Assembly: GCA_015501585.1 (NCBI GenBank)
Contig: JADNRY010000022.1
Span: 248,001-312,000 of the forward strand
Origin: Rhodocollybia butyracea
Lineage: Eukaryota; Basidiomycota; Agaricomycetes; Agaricales; Omphalotaceae
Direction of reading: 5' to 3'
Length of the DNA stretch: 64,000 nt
Shown: piece by piece, positions 19,482-30,910 of the stretch
How the letters are laid out: each line of letters starts with the position of its first letter
Position numbering within the stretch: position 1 is the stretch's first letter
Notes under the pieces: generated by a model
The model's database searches: none
What the model was told of the DNA's origin: nothing
Seen by the model: only the letters and a program-made list of their open reading frames with translations
Made by a program: the position numbers and the translations under genes

Positions 19482-20926
19482 ATTTGCTCCCTCCGGTTTG
19501 TCGACTCCCAGTAGAAATTCTGGAGCAAGTGTTTGACCTTGCTTGTTTTTCTGATTCAGTCTGCCTTTCTCCCTCGATGCATGACTATGCTCTTGACATT
19601 ACAATAAACTCCGCGAGGGCTTGGACGCTCGATCTCTCTCAAGTATGCTCTGTTTGGAGACAGATCATTCGATCCAGGCCTTCCTTGTGGTCCAGCTTGT
19701 GGATTGACCTGTCCCATCGACATAGGGCATTTGAGGTCATGAAGCACTACCTCAAGCGATCCCAACGTGCCCCGCTTACTCTCTTCATCGCTGCGGGGTC
19801 ACTGGATCAGGAATCCATGGAGGACGATGATATGGCGAAGTCAGTATCTTCGGCTGTGGAGGATACATATGAAGATCTCCCATTGCAATTAAGGGATTAT
19901 TCATGGGAAGTACTAGAACTTTTGTTCTCCGTCTCTGAAAGATGGAAGGATGTTACGATGCGTCTTTCATGGCACACTTTTACAGAGATTTCCCAGAAGT
20001 TTGACTTTCGAGATACCGACTTCAATCAAGTTGTCGCACTAAACTTGGATTGGAGATATAGGGAGATACCCCGATTGGGTCACTTCATGCTCTCATCTGC
20101 ACATTTACCCAGCCTACGGCGTCTTGTTCTAACTGAATTTGGACCTTGGTTCAACCTCCCATTGCACTGTATCACTACACTTGGGCCAATGAGGTACTGG
20201 AAATCCTCAGCTATAGTGCATGCCCTCGCGGAATGTCGCAATGTTGATTCCTTCACGATATCCCTTATCGATGAACCTTTTGATTGGGAACTTTCACCAC
20301 CAATCTTAATCAACGCTCGCTCGCTCGATATCACTGGCGAGAATAACAACATTCAATTGGCGAAGTTAGTAAATTTACTAACTGCAGCACAACTCGAAAA
20401 TCTGACCTGTACAGGTTCGCTGACGAATGTACTCTGGCAGAAAAGTTTGCGAAACTTTATATCTCGCTCGCAGTGTCCCTTACAAACGCTCATACTACAC
20501 TGTGACTACACAGGAGAATATCTCCCCCAACTCTCGTCACTTCTACCTACACTCACCAAATTGAATGTACACTGTGATCAAGTCGCTGTTGTAGACGCCT
20601 CCGTTTTCGATGGTTTGATTACTACCCTGGAGTCCTCCACCGTCCCGCAACTACAACAACTAAACCTATCTTGCTGCTCTTACAAAACAGAAACTCAACC
20701 GCTTCTCCTGGTTTCACGCGTCTTAACAATGGCCGAATCACGGTCACAGTCTACTTCCAGAGTAAAATCTTTGAACGCAATCCGATTATCTATTGGACTG
20801 GCTTCGAGTAGAGGTCGGTGTGATTTGGACTCCGAATCTCTCCTCAGGCTACAGCGTTTGAATGAAGGTGGAATGGCAGTATCAATTACACTGGATCCTT
20901 GGGTTAGCTTTAGACCAGTGTTTTAG
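19482..20926 (+). pseudogene. F-box/LRR copy B, main fragment after the LTR insertion
   Basis: The frame is open over about 480 residues to a stop at 20926. F-box: VCRLPVEILEQVFDLACFSD, RAWTLDLSQVCSVWRQIIRS, SLWSSLWIDLSHR. Then a Leu-rich C-terminal half with repeats such as LENLTCTGSL, LQTLILHCDYTGEYL, LTKLNVHCDQV and LQQLNLSCC. The reading frame itself is undamaged, but its start lies on the other side of the retrotransposon. Expression would need an LTR-driven transcript beginning at a downstream Met. Family role: SCF ubiquitin-ligase adaptor; substrate unknown. Confidence 0.85.
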
Positions 20927-21099
20927 TGCTATAGTACATTGAAGTAGAAATCATTGTGGATTGATTCGAGAATACTTAGCTATTAAAATACACGTCCAAT
21001 GGGATTATTACAAAATAATCGTACCTAAGTATAGCCCTCCGCGCCCTCCATCAACTTCTTTGCCCTCCACCATCCTTCTTTCATCACTTGCAGTTCAGA
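20927..21099. other. Spacer between F-box copies B and C
   Basis: The 3' flank of copy B (TAGTACATTGAAGTAGAAATCAT...) resembles the 3' flanks of the other copies at 13930 and 22830, so the copies were duplicated with their downstream sequence. Confidence 0.5.
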
Positions 21100-22808
21100 A
21101 TGCCCGCTACAGTCCTTTGCGAAAAATGTAGAGCAACTCTGTCTATTCACGATTTTTCCGAACCCAGCGACTTTACCAGGCAGCGCTGCGATTTCTCTAT
21201 GCACCACCCAACTCCGTCGAAACTTACAAGATAATCTCATGGGTATCCGAGGCAGACCAAGACCTCGGCAAGCTTGACGAGGAAATTCAGAGGTCCAGGG
21301 ATACCCTAAGGTCATTAGAGAAACAACATGAGGAACTCAAACGCTGCCGTGAAGAGACACAATCTTTGCTCTCGCCCGTTCGCAGACTCCCAATGGAGGT
21401 TCTGGAGCAAGTGTTTGGCCTCGCTTGTTTTTCTGATTCAACCTGCCTTTCTCCCTCGACATATGACTACGCCCTCGACATCACGATAAACACCGCAGGG
21501 GCTTGGACGCTCGATCTCTCTCAAGTATGCTCTGTTTGGAGACAAATTATTCGATCCAGGCCTTCCCTGTGGTCCAGCTTGTGGATTGACCTTTCTCATC
21601 GGAATAGGGCATTTGAGGTCATGAAGCACTACCTGGAACAATCCCAACGTGCCCCGCTTACTCTCTTCATCACTGCGGGGTCACTGGATCAGGAATCCAT
21701 GGGGGACGATGATATGGCAAGGTCAGTGTCTTCCGCTGTGGAGGATACATATGAAGATCTCCCATTGCAATTGAGGGATTATTCATGGGAGGTACTAGAA
21801 CTTTTGTTCTCCTTCTCTGAAAGATGGAAGGATGTTACAATGCGTCTTTCATGGGATGTTTTTACAGAGATATCTCTGACGTTTGATTTACGAAATATCA
21901 ACTTGGAACAACTTACTGCACTAAACTTGGATTGGAGATATACGGCTTCGGCACGCGAATCGGATTCCTTCATGCTTTCATTTGCGCATTTACCCCGCCT
22001 ACGGTGTCTTTCTCTAACTGAATTTGAACCTTGGTTCAACCTCCCATTGCATTCTATTACTACGCTTGGGTCAATGAGGGGCTGGACAGCCTCAGGTGTC
22101 GTGCATGCCCTCACGGAGTGTGGCAATGTCGATTCTTTCACAATTGAATCTGAACATTTTGATTTGGAAGTTTCACCACCGATTGAGACTAATGCTCGCT
22201 CGCTCGATATCACCGATCACAATGACGACGTTCGGTTGGGGAGGTTTCTGAATTTACTGACTGCAACACAACTCGAAAATCTGACCTGTAAAGGAGTGTT
22301 GAAGGATGAAGGTTGGCAGACAAGTTTGCGAAACTTTATATCTCGCTCGCAGTGTCCCTTAAAAACGCTCACACTACACTGTGAATACACAGGAGGATTA
22401 CTCCTCCAACTTTTGTCACTTCTACCTACACTCACCAACTTGACACTACGCTGTGCTTCAAGCACCCCGGTAGACGTCTCCGTTTTCGATGAGTTGATTA
22501 CTACTATGGGCTCGTCCTCCATCGTGCCGCGACTGCAGCAACTAGACCTATTTTGCTGCGCTTTCAAAACGGAAACTCAGCCACTTCTCTTGATTTCGCA
22601 CGTCCTAACAATGGCCGAATTACGGTCGAAATCTTCTTCCAGAGTAGAATCTTTGAACGCAGTCAGATTATATATCGCACCAGTGTATGACTCGGAGGTT
22701 TCGAGAAGAAACGGGTGTAATTTGGACTCGGAGTCTCTTCTTAGGCTACAGCATTTGAATGAAGGTGGAATGAAAGTATCGATTATACTGGGTCCTTCGC
22801 ACCTCTAG
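21100..22808 (+). CDS. F-box/LRR protein, copy C (most complete)
   Basis: The ATG at 21100 gives MPATVLCEKCRATLSIHDFS with a CxxC pair, typical of mushroom F-box leaders. From about 21180 the matching sequence is one frame away (APPNSVETYKIISWVSEADQ, then coiled EIQRSRDTLRSLEKQHEEL). It runs open through the F-box SPVRRLPMEVLEQVFGLACF...QVCSVWRQIIRSRPSLWSSL and LRR-like half to a stop at 22808. The shift occurs near 21165-21195 without a GT..AG intron, so it looks like a one-base loss; the Met in RRLPM could act as a late start. Cytoplasmic/nuclear SCF adaptor by family; target unknown. Confidence 0.75.
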
Positions 22809-22958
22809 CTCAAACTATTTTAGTACTACTCGTAAATTGAAGTAGTACTAAGAAATCATCGCGGATAAATTCGAAGATAGTTACTAAGATACACGTCCGA
22901 TACGATTATTACAGTATAATGTTATTCCACAAAACTTTGAAAAATGATGATACACGTC

Positions 22959-25227
22959 TTATGCCTCAACTTCGGACCAATCACTTCCTGTATCCTCCAA
23001 GTCCCGTTCCAATTTCTCTAAAGCAGCGTTGGAAAATGTATCAACTCCGTCTGTTTCAGACTCCTCATCCGAGTTCTCGTCCGACTCCGAAGAATTGTTG
23101 TGCGATGCCTCCTCCTTCCGCTCAGTATGATTGGATGCCTTGACATCCGAAGGACGAATCGTCGAGACAGACTCTGAGATGACCGGGGACGATAAGGAAG
23201 CGGGAGCGTCGACGGTGGACGCGTAAGTAGAGACACGGAGGGGGAGGTTCACGGATAATGAATTTGTGTCGGTATTGGCGATATCGTCTTCCGTCTCCGG
23301 CTGAGACGGTGCCTCGAAGGAGTCTTCAACAGCATTAGTCGCGTTCAGTGAAAGGTCTGTTTCATCAACCGTAACCTCTTCGACTACTTCACCGGTGGTG
23401 GGTGAAGAAGTGTCGACATCCGAGGATTCAACTTCGATGGCTGTAAGAGGAAAGGATGAAGCAACTGCGGATTCGGCAGTGGCAGTGATCCCAGAGACAG
23501 TTTCAGCAGGAACTTCAGAATCTGCGACCTCGACATTTCGAGAAGGCTCTGAATCCTCCTCTCTGTCAGCCCGAACGTGACTCTTGTTCCACCTAATCCA
23601 TCTGACCTCAACCTTCTTCTCTAATTCCTCTAAAGCTCCCTCAACAAGAGCCACAACCGCCTTTCGACGGACTCTTAGCTCCGCATTTCCATTACTCTCG
23701 ATCTCGTCCAACTGGACAAGTAGCCTGCTGAGAGATTGCTCGTAGAATCGAATGGGGTGATTCCGAGCGGTATACCCAAGTTTCCTAATGGTTGCTGTGT
23801 CGGATTCTGCATTGGAGGCAGAGTCGTCGCGGGAAGGAGAAGAAGATCGGGAAGAGGTAGGTGAGAAATCAACGTCGTCAGGAAACTCAAAATCATCTTG
23901 GAGAGCGATGAAGGATGCTTCGATATTCTGCACGGCCTCGAGAGCCTTCAGGGCGTCGCTGGGAGTGGAGGGGCCTGGCCGAGGTTCAGATGCTTTTCCC
24001 TTTCCCTTATGGTTGCTGGCATCTGGCACAGAAGTAGTGGCAGAGGCGTGGGAGTCCGAAAGGGAAGCAAGCAAAGCTTGGATGGTGTCCTGAATCTCGA
24101 CGGATTCGTCATTGTGAAGACGGGCTTCGAGTTGCTCCTTCAACGAAAGAGTGGAGACGGGTCGAGAACTGGAGTCAACAGCTTGTGGCTTCTCTTTCGG
24201 CTCTGGGGCCTAAACGCACAATAAGTATGTTTGATTGATCTGACCAACAAAAAAGATACATACCTGAGCAACAGGTTTTGTAGCTACCTTCTTCGCATCA
24301 CTTGAAACAAGAGGCTGAGGGTTGAACATAAGGCGAAGAACCTCTTCTAGAGTTTGAGGAGAAGGCAAAGATGCTCTCGGAGCCTGTTTTAGTTTCTCCT
24401 CTGTTGCAGGCTTCTGTTCGGGCTGAGGCCGGTGCAGGTGCTGGATAAAACCCGAGAAAAGATCCTCGAGCGACGCTGGGCTTTTCGGGTTCGAGTTTGA
24501 ACTACATGGGGCTGCCTTGCATTGGGGTTTATTCTATAGCAGATACGTTAGCACATACTACAGGCAATTGACCGTTATGAAACCCACCTGTTTAGGTTTT
24601 GCGACGGGGCAAGCTTGGTTTCCGAAGAGCTGGTTCAAGGAAATGAGAACGTCCGAATCACTTCGAGGCAAAACCTGAGAACACAATGAGTCTCTCCCGT
24701 CAAAATTTGTGAACAATAAAAACACATACCTGCTTCGACGAGGGCAATCCTTGGAGTGACCGAGTCCCGTGAACGGCTTCAAATTGTTGCGCTTCGTGAC
24801 GAAGGGCTCGTAGACGAGCTTCCTCTTCTTGTCGAAGACGAGTAAGTTCCTGGAGCTTGAGCTCTTCCCGCTTCTGTGTCACAGCGAGAAGCTGAGCCTC
24901 TTCCTCCCGTTTGCGCCGAATATACTCAAGTTCCAACTCCTGCTGACGATGACGCACAGCAGCAGTACGTTCAAGTTCCTCTTCATCGAAAGACCTGTAC
25001 GAGTACGGAGAAAACACGTCATGCTGGGAACGACGAAGGAGATGGTCATGTTGTTTTCGAAGTTGTATTTCTTCCAAACGACGAAGGAGATCTTCCTCCT
25101 CGCGTTCAGCTTCGGCAGCTCTGAGCTCAGCCAGAGAGTCGAGATACCTTTGACGAGAAGGCTGAGGGCGAGAATAGCCCAAGTCAGCTGGGAAAGAAGA
25201 GACACGAGTGGGTTGGAAGTGGAACAT
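22959..25227 (-). CDS. BAG-domain protein (Hsp70 nucleotide-exchange co-chaperone)
   Basis: Five exons on the minus strand. The chosen start is MFHFQPTRVSSFP at 25227; an in-frame ATG at 25272 is possible. The N-terminal third is a long charged coiled coil (ELRAAEAEREEEDLLRRLEE ... REELKLQELTRLRQEEEARL). Exon 3 gives KQNKPQCKAAPCSSNSNPKS-type linker sequence, and exon 4 the PSPQTLEEVLRLMFNPQPLV segment. The last exon holds the BAG helix pair PIRFYEQSLSRLLVQLDEIE and RVRRKAVVALVEGALEELEK, then an acidic, Ser/Asp-rich tail ending TGSDWSEVEA. BAG domains bind the Hsp70 ATPase domain and promote ADP release (family knowledge). The 3' tail was copied to 14.0 kb together with the F-box. Confidence 0.8.
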
Positions 25228-25597
25228 GTTAAGAGACTTTGTAGAAACTGATACTGAGGGAATCCGGAACACCCATAGCTTTTATACTCCTGTGCACAAT
25301 AGGATGAGTAATTCAGAATGTACGCGTATATGCGACGCGCGTCGGGAACTTTCCACAAGCGCAAAGAAGGTTCTAGATGGTAGAACTAAAAAAGGAAACA
25401 ATGACTAAAAAGCGCCCAAAATGAGTCAGTGACCTCAGTCAGCGTCGCTGACGCGGTGCTTCTCCGTAGTGCATTTTCTACATAAATACATGTATATTTT
25501 CCCCAAATCCCCTGCCATTTTTACCGATCTTTGTACTTATATATACTAGTATATCAGTATTATGTTGCTAAATAAATGACATTTAAGATACTCGTAC

Positions 25598-28008
25598 TCA
25601 TGACAACTTCACTCTCCAAGCCAAAGCGGGCAACGCTACACAGGTAATAAAGTCAATCAAGGTCAATCCACAAGAGGAAGCCGTCCGTACCTTGGAGTTT
25701 ATTCGCCGTTGGGATAATGTATGCAATAAGGAAGACCACTCCGAATATGAAGCAGCCTGCAGATATGATATAATAACCGTCAGTTTCCGTGACACAGTTC
25801 CCTCCAATCTCCCGACACAGTGCTTGACCGTGCTCAGATACACACTCAGAAGCTGAAAGCAGTTGTTAAGCGCAAGCTCAAACGATGTCAAGTGGTAATA
25901 AGCACCTTTCACAGCAATTTCCGTCCCCGTTTCCATTACCTTGCACGTTGCAACGCTGAAGGCATCAACACCTAGACCCAAAGTTGGAGTGCGATTCGGC
26001 ACAAGAGCGAATATCACACACCTTTCAAGACGAACCACTTGGGCCAGGTTCCCCCAAGATTAGTGAAGGTATTGAGTAGCTAAATCGCATCAATGAGTGG
26101 GTGTGTGGCATATAAGTCGACAAACTTACCGTCATATAAGTTCCTCCGATTAGAGGGTCAGAGATACGCGTGTGGAAAGCCGAGATACCAACGAATTGTA
26201 CGGTCCTTGAGAATATTTTAGACAGATGCAAGAAAAAAAATTACGACGTGTAACGTACGATGAGAAAGATGACAGCACAGTATGCACGATCAAGAAGGTG
26301 AAGAACCCGTTCGAGATAGGCGGTGTAGGGAAATAATACACAATGAGAGTCGCGATCAAGCCAAATCCAAGACGGGGCCAGAAAGCCCAGATCCATGGTC
26401 GCAGAGGCCGGTCGCCCCGGGACCAGCTAGCCGCGAGATATCCACCAAATATTTGGAAAGGGAAGTCAATCAATACTGCTATAGCCAACTCTTCGCGCTT
26501 GAATCCTTTTTCGACCATCTTGAGCGAGGTCGCAGCCTCGTTGGCAGCAAACCCGAGCTTTCCGAAAATGTGGATAACGATGAGTAATTGGACGTCTAAA
26601 AAAAGCAGCTGAGCACTATGGTCCGAGGACAAGGAAACCGAGGACAAGGAAAGAAATCATTACGTTTTAATTTACAAATGGCCCATATAGTTTTATAGAC
26701 GCCTTTGATGCTCAAATCCGCGTCGGTAGCTACCTCCTTGTCCTATAACATATCTAATCAGCATTTGGAAAGAGGGTAAAGCTCGTCCAATACTCGCCTC
26801 TTTCTTGAAGAAGAGTAACCACAACGTCACTACATAGCAGCCCACAGCCCAAAACCTGAGATATGCGGTCAACGTCAAATGTGGCACTCCCCACTTTTCG
26901 CTGACAGAGACTAGTGTTAGAAAAGCCGATTAGAACAACGAGAAGTAGCTCACGTAAACTCGACGCTGTTGAACGCGAGGAATACAGTAAAGGAAGCAAA
27001 GTAACCTGTATTAAGACCAATAGTCTGGCAGGTAGAGGCGTATGATAGATTTTCTTGCGAGAGGAGGGTTAAAGCCCAGCCTTGATAGATATCAAAGTGA
27101 GCTAAAATACGTCTCCACATTTTTAGCGGCGTACCATCAACAGCGATATCTTGGGTCGCTGATATGAGAACAAGCGATGTAAAGACAAAGGTAAGTTCGT
27201 TGACGTTATGCTCGGGCTAGTTTCAGAGTGAGAAGGGTATACAAGACGGAGGGACGTAAACATACGTTTTCCATGAGCCGCTGCACATTGAAAGAGATAT
27301 ACAACATCAGAGAGCCAACAGCGAGCTGCATGGGTATGATCCATGATTTTCGACGTCCTACAGATGGAGAAAAGATCGAATCGACAATAGGTGACCATAG
27401 CAATTTAAGAGAATATGGATAACTTGAGAGAGCGAAGGTCGCGAGTTGGGAGTAGGAAAGGTGGTCTTTCAATAGGAACGGAACGGAACCTATGAGGTTG
27501 TTAGCATAAGTACAGGAGCAGCGTAGTGGCTGTAGGTACCAAGAGCAAGTCCGAGCTACGTATCATCATCTGTCAAAAAGGCTTGGCGGTCAGAAAAACA
27601 TAAAAACATACTGGTACTCCTTGAATAAGGTCTACGCATGGTGAGCCACGGCAAGATTGATACAAGGTCAAGGAACTTACAGAGAACACACAGTAAGACC
27701 ATGGCCCTTTTGTCCTTAGAAGATATCGGCCGCGCGTTTTCCTCGAGTTTATCCTGTTCTGTCTCCAGTCCCCGTCTAGCCTGGTGGCGCTCATCTTCAC
27801 CTAACAGATTCAGCTCGACTTCTTCGTCTCCATTCTCCATCATCGCCATTCGACTGGACGCTGGAGTCCTAGAAGTAATCGGAGTCCGGGGGATAGGATT
27901 TAAAGAAGACGAAACGGCCATGGTTTCGCCAGTCCTCATGTCCTTATCTCCGGGAACTGGTGATTCCTTGCGCTTCGAAGCTTTGCTTTTGTTACTTCGC
28001 GTGGACAT
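25598..28008 (-). CDS. Acetyl-CoA transporter of the endoplasmic reticulum (AT-1/SLC33A1-like)
   Basis: Multi-exon membrane protein starting MSTRSNKSKASKRKESPVPG at 28008. A basic/Ser-rich cytosolic head of about 110 residues precedes the first helix, KDKRAMVLLCVLYLIQGVPV. Then follow FLLKDHLSYSQLATFALSSY, PYSLKLLWSPIVDSIFSPS and GRRKSWIIPMQ, lines characteristic of the AT-1 family (major-facilitator fold, about 11-12 helices). The last exons read GNCVTETDGYYIISAGCFIF, IAYIIPTANKLQ, and after an intron LPALAWRVKLS with a stop at 25598. The known role is import of acetyl-CoA into the ER lumen for protein and polysaccharide acetylation. Introns are numerous (about ten) and short. Confidence 0.85.
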
Positions 28009-28804
28009 ACAATGGGAAAACGAGAGGGTTAGAGACCAGTCTGATGTCAATGAGTGTGATACGTTGCAAAATTTGGGCGCTTACACAACCCACAATGGGC
28101 GCTTGGATGCCTAGACCTGGAAGTTCAGTGGAAGTGAACGCTACGTTCTGACTCTTCTGAGTGACTTTATTAACCAAGATAATCAGTAATTCAAAAGTCT
28201 CCGGTCGCTCACAGACCGGCCATCGTTGATCCTCCGCAACTAGTCTTTCCGAGACTAGACTGTCTCTTGAAACAAATCTAACAAGTTAGTACTAATACTA
28301 TAATCAATATCTTCGTCTTCAACTCGGGAACTAGCCTCCGCTATAGATAAACAGAGCTGAAGATATTGATGTTATGTGAACACATGTCACAGGAGAAGTT
28401 CTCGAGGCTCCGCGGGAACGAACAAATGGCAGGTACCGTGCTTCACTCGAATACTTTCTTGACTCTGTGGGGAACAGTCTGGAGCAGCCTGTTTATCTAT
28501 TGGCCGGCTGATAGACAAGTTCCCACCAATGATTGACCCGGTCGGTCAACGTTTCGACTCTTAACTGACCTCTTTTCTTCTTCAGCAGCAGTTTCGCTAG
28601 AATTGATGGAAAAAATACACCCAAGTAAGTAACATTCTAGATGATTCAACTGGACAGGACTCGGCACACAGAAGCCCCAAGTGATCCTCCACAATGTGTT
28701 CAACCTCCGGACTCCATCCGATTAAGATCCTGCCACGGAAACCGCTGTCCTGCTTTGTCCTCTTATAAAGGAGCAGGCAAAACCTGGCAGGCTCACGCTC
28801 AAAT
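28009..28804. promoter_or_regulatory. Divergent promoter region between transporter and P450
   Basis: The two genes are transcribed away from each other. A TATA box TTATAAAG lies at 28763-28770, about 36 bases before the P450 ATG. The line ACTAGTCTTTCCGAGACTAG at about 28240-28259 is an imperfect palindrome and could be a regulator site (inference). No coding region is seen. Confidence 0.5.
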
Positions 28805-30810
28805 ATGCATTTCCATCTACTCCTCAACCCTGCACTTGTACTCGGAACCATTATCGTTTATTTTGTCGCTAAATTCGTTGTACATCTCATCTCCAGTCAT
28901 CGTGCGCTTCGACATGTACCTGGACCTCGTCCCTCGTCTTTTCTATGGGGTGATGAATGGCTACTTTACCACAGCACCCCAGGTGTACACTACCTCCGCT
29001 GGCATCGACAATACGGAAAGGTCCTCAGATTCACCGGTGCATTGGGGGTTTGTTTCTTTCACGTTGATCCTTGAATCGCTCCTTACTCGTTCGTGATATA
29101 GCATCAAGTCCTCTCCATTACTGATCCTAAAGCCATCAAGTATATACTTGGTGAAGCCATCTTCGATTTTCCCAAACCCAAGGGTGTTCGAGCATGGTTC
29201 AAGGCGACTTTGGGCGAAGGCATCCTGTGGGTCGAAGGTATGATCTTTTTTCATTCGTTTTATTCTCTAGTTTACCCTTCATAGGCAAGGATGCTCACGA
29301 AAGACAACGAAGAGTCCTCGCCCCAGCGTTGAGGTCCGTCGTTCTTGCTACTTACTTTCATCTTTTCAACGAAAACTCTTCCAGTCAATCGTCCGTTAGA
29401 AATCTGGTTCCGATTTTCTATGAGACTTCCGCAAAGGTGGCTTCCCAATGGACGAAGCTTATTGACGACAGCCATTCAGATGAAGCCGAAATCGAGGTCA
29501 CCCGATGGGCTGGCCGCTTCGCGTCAGCATTTTTCAATGTTCCTCGTTTCCTACTTGACCTTTTATTTGCACAGATTGGATACCGTCGGCCGTGCTGCAT
29601 TCTCTTACGACTTTGACTGTCTATCGGGTGTACCTCACGCCCTAGCAGAGTCGCTAGACGGACTTACTAACAATGAAAACAAACTCTCATCCTTCTACAT
29701 GCGCGCTCTCTTCTGGTTCTTTCCTTCTATTCTCTCGATTGGCGAGAAAGGTGAAATGATCAGAAAATCCAAGCTTGAACTGGGAATTATCGCGTCAGAC
29801 GTGTGGAGAGATGCCCAGGTCGCCGGCGACGTCGATGGAAAAGATCTCATGTCAATAATGCGTATGTCTTTCGAAGCCTCCAATCGATCCACTGTCTTAC
29901 CCTTTCAAGTACGCGCCGAAGCTAATTCTACACACAAGATGAGCGAGACCGAACTAGTGGCACAAATGAGGACCACAATCTCAGCCGCGTACGAAACTGT
30001 TTCTGCAATCATCGCCGTAAGAAGCAATCCCATTCTATCCGATCTCCACCATTTTACTGATTTAAATCTTATAGTGGACGCTGTACGAACTCGCTCTCGA
30101 CTTGCGCCTCCAAAGCGAGCTTCGAGAAGAAGTAACCGCAGCGCTTGGAGATCCTTCTTACGACGACCTCAACTCCAACCTTCCTCTCCTTGACGCGACC
30201 GTTCGTGAGGTTCTACGACTTCATCCCCCGATATTAGAAAATCATCACGAGGTATTTTCATTCAGCCTCCTTCACGATTCCCATTACTCACATCATCAAA
30301 GGCCAGAGAAACCATATGTGTTCCTCTTTCAGAACCCATTGCAGGCACAACCGATACGCACCTGGTCATCCCGAAAGGGACCATATTGGAGATACCTGTC
30401 AACGTCGTACAAACGGACCCCAATGTCTGGGGACCCGATGCTGAGATATTCCGCCCAGAACGCTGGCTTGAACGCAAGAAACGGGGCATCCGTCACGAAC
30501 GCGAAATTCTTGCATTTAGTGAGGGGTTGGTGCATATCTCGTATAGTCTACGAGACAAGCTAACATCTCGATAGACCCCGTTCCTGTATCGGAAAAGCTT
30601 TCGCGTTATGCGAGGTCAAGGTGAGGTTCTCCTTTCTGTTCTGTTCTACTACAAACCTTATAAGACTTATAGGCCCTTACCATCACGCTGCTTCGTCATT
30701 TCGACTTTAGTTGCCCGTACGAAATTGAAGCTTTTCAGAGCTTCGTCGTTCGACCTCGTATCAAAGGCCAAGGCCCTAGTTCTCTTCCGTTGATAGTACG
30801 AAAAATTTAA
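28805..30810 (+). CDS. Cytochrome P450 monooxygenase
   Basis: Start ATG at 28805: MHFHLLLNPALVLGTIIVYF is the ER anchor, followed by RHVPGPRPSSFLWG (proline hinge). Multiple exons give the I-helix line ISAAYETVSAII (A-x-x-E-T), the K-helix EVLR in ATVREVLRLHPP, the PERF-type FRPERW and the haem loop PRSCIGKAFALCEVK. The haem-loop exon is reached through a GTTGGT..ATAG intron at about 30525-30573. The last exon codes ALTITLLRHFDFSCPYEIEA and ends RKI at 30810. All hallmark P450 motifs are present. It resembles the expanded mushroom P450 clans (CYP5xxx style), so the substrate cannot be assigned. Confidence 0.85.
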
Positions 30811-30910
30811 GGTAATTATAGAAGCGAAAGTATCTTTCAATACACTTCCAGGAAGGATATGATATTTTTAAATGTTAACCAATAATTACTCCTCTAAATA
30901 TTACTCAAAA

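Noticed and set aside
23395..24224. Plus-strand frames over the BAG gene last exon
   Set aside because: Antisense to an acidic Ser-rich exon with clear BAG-domain sequence on the minus strand; no independent support.
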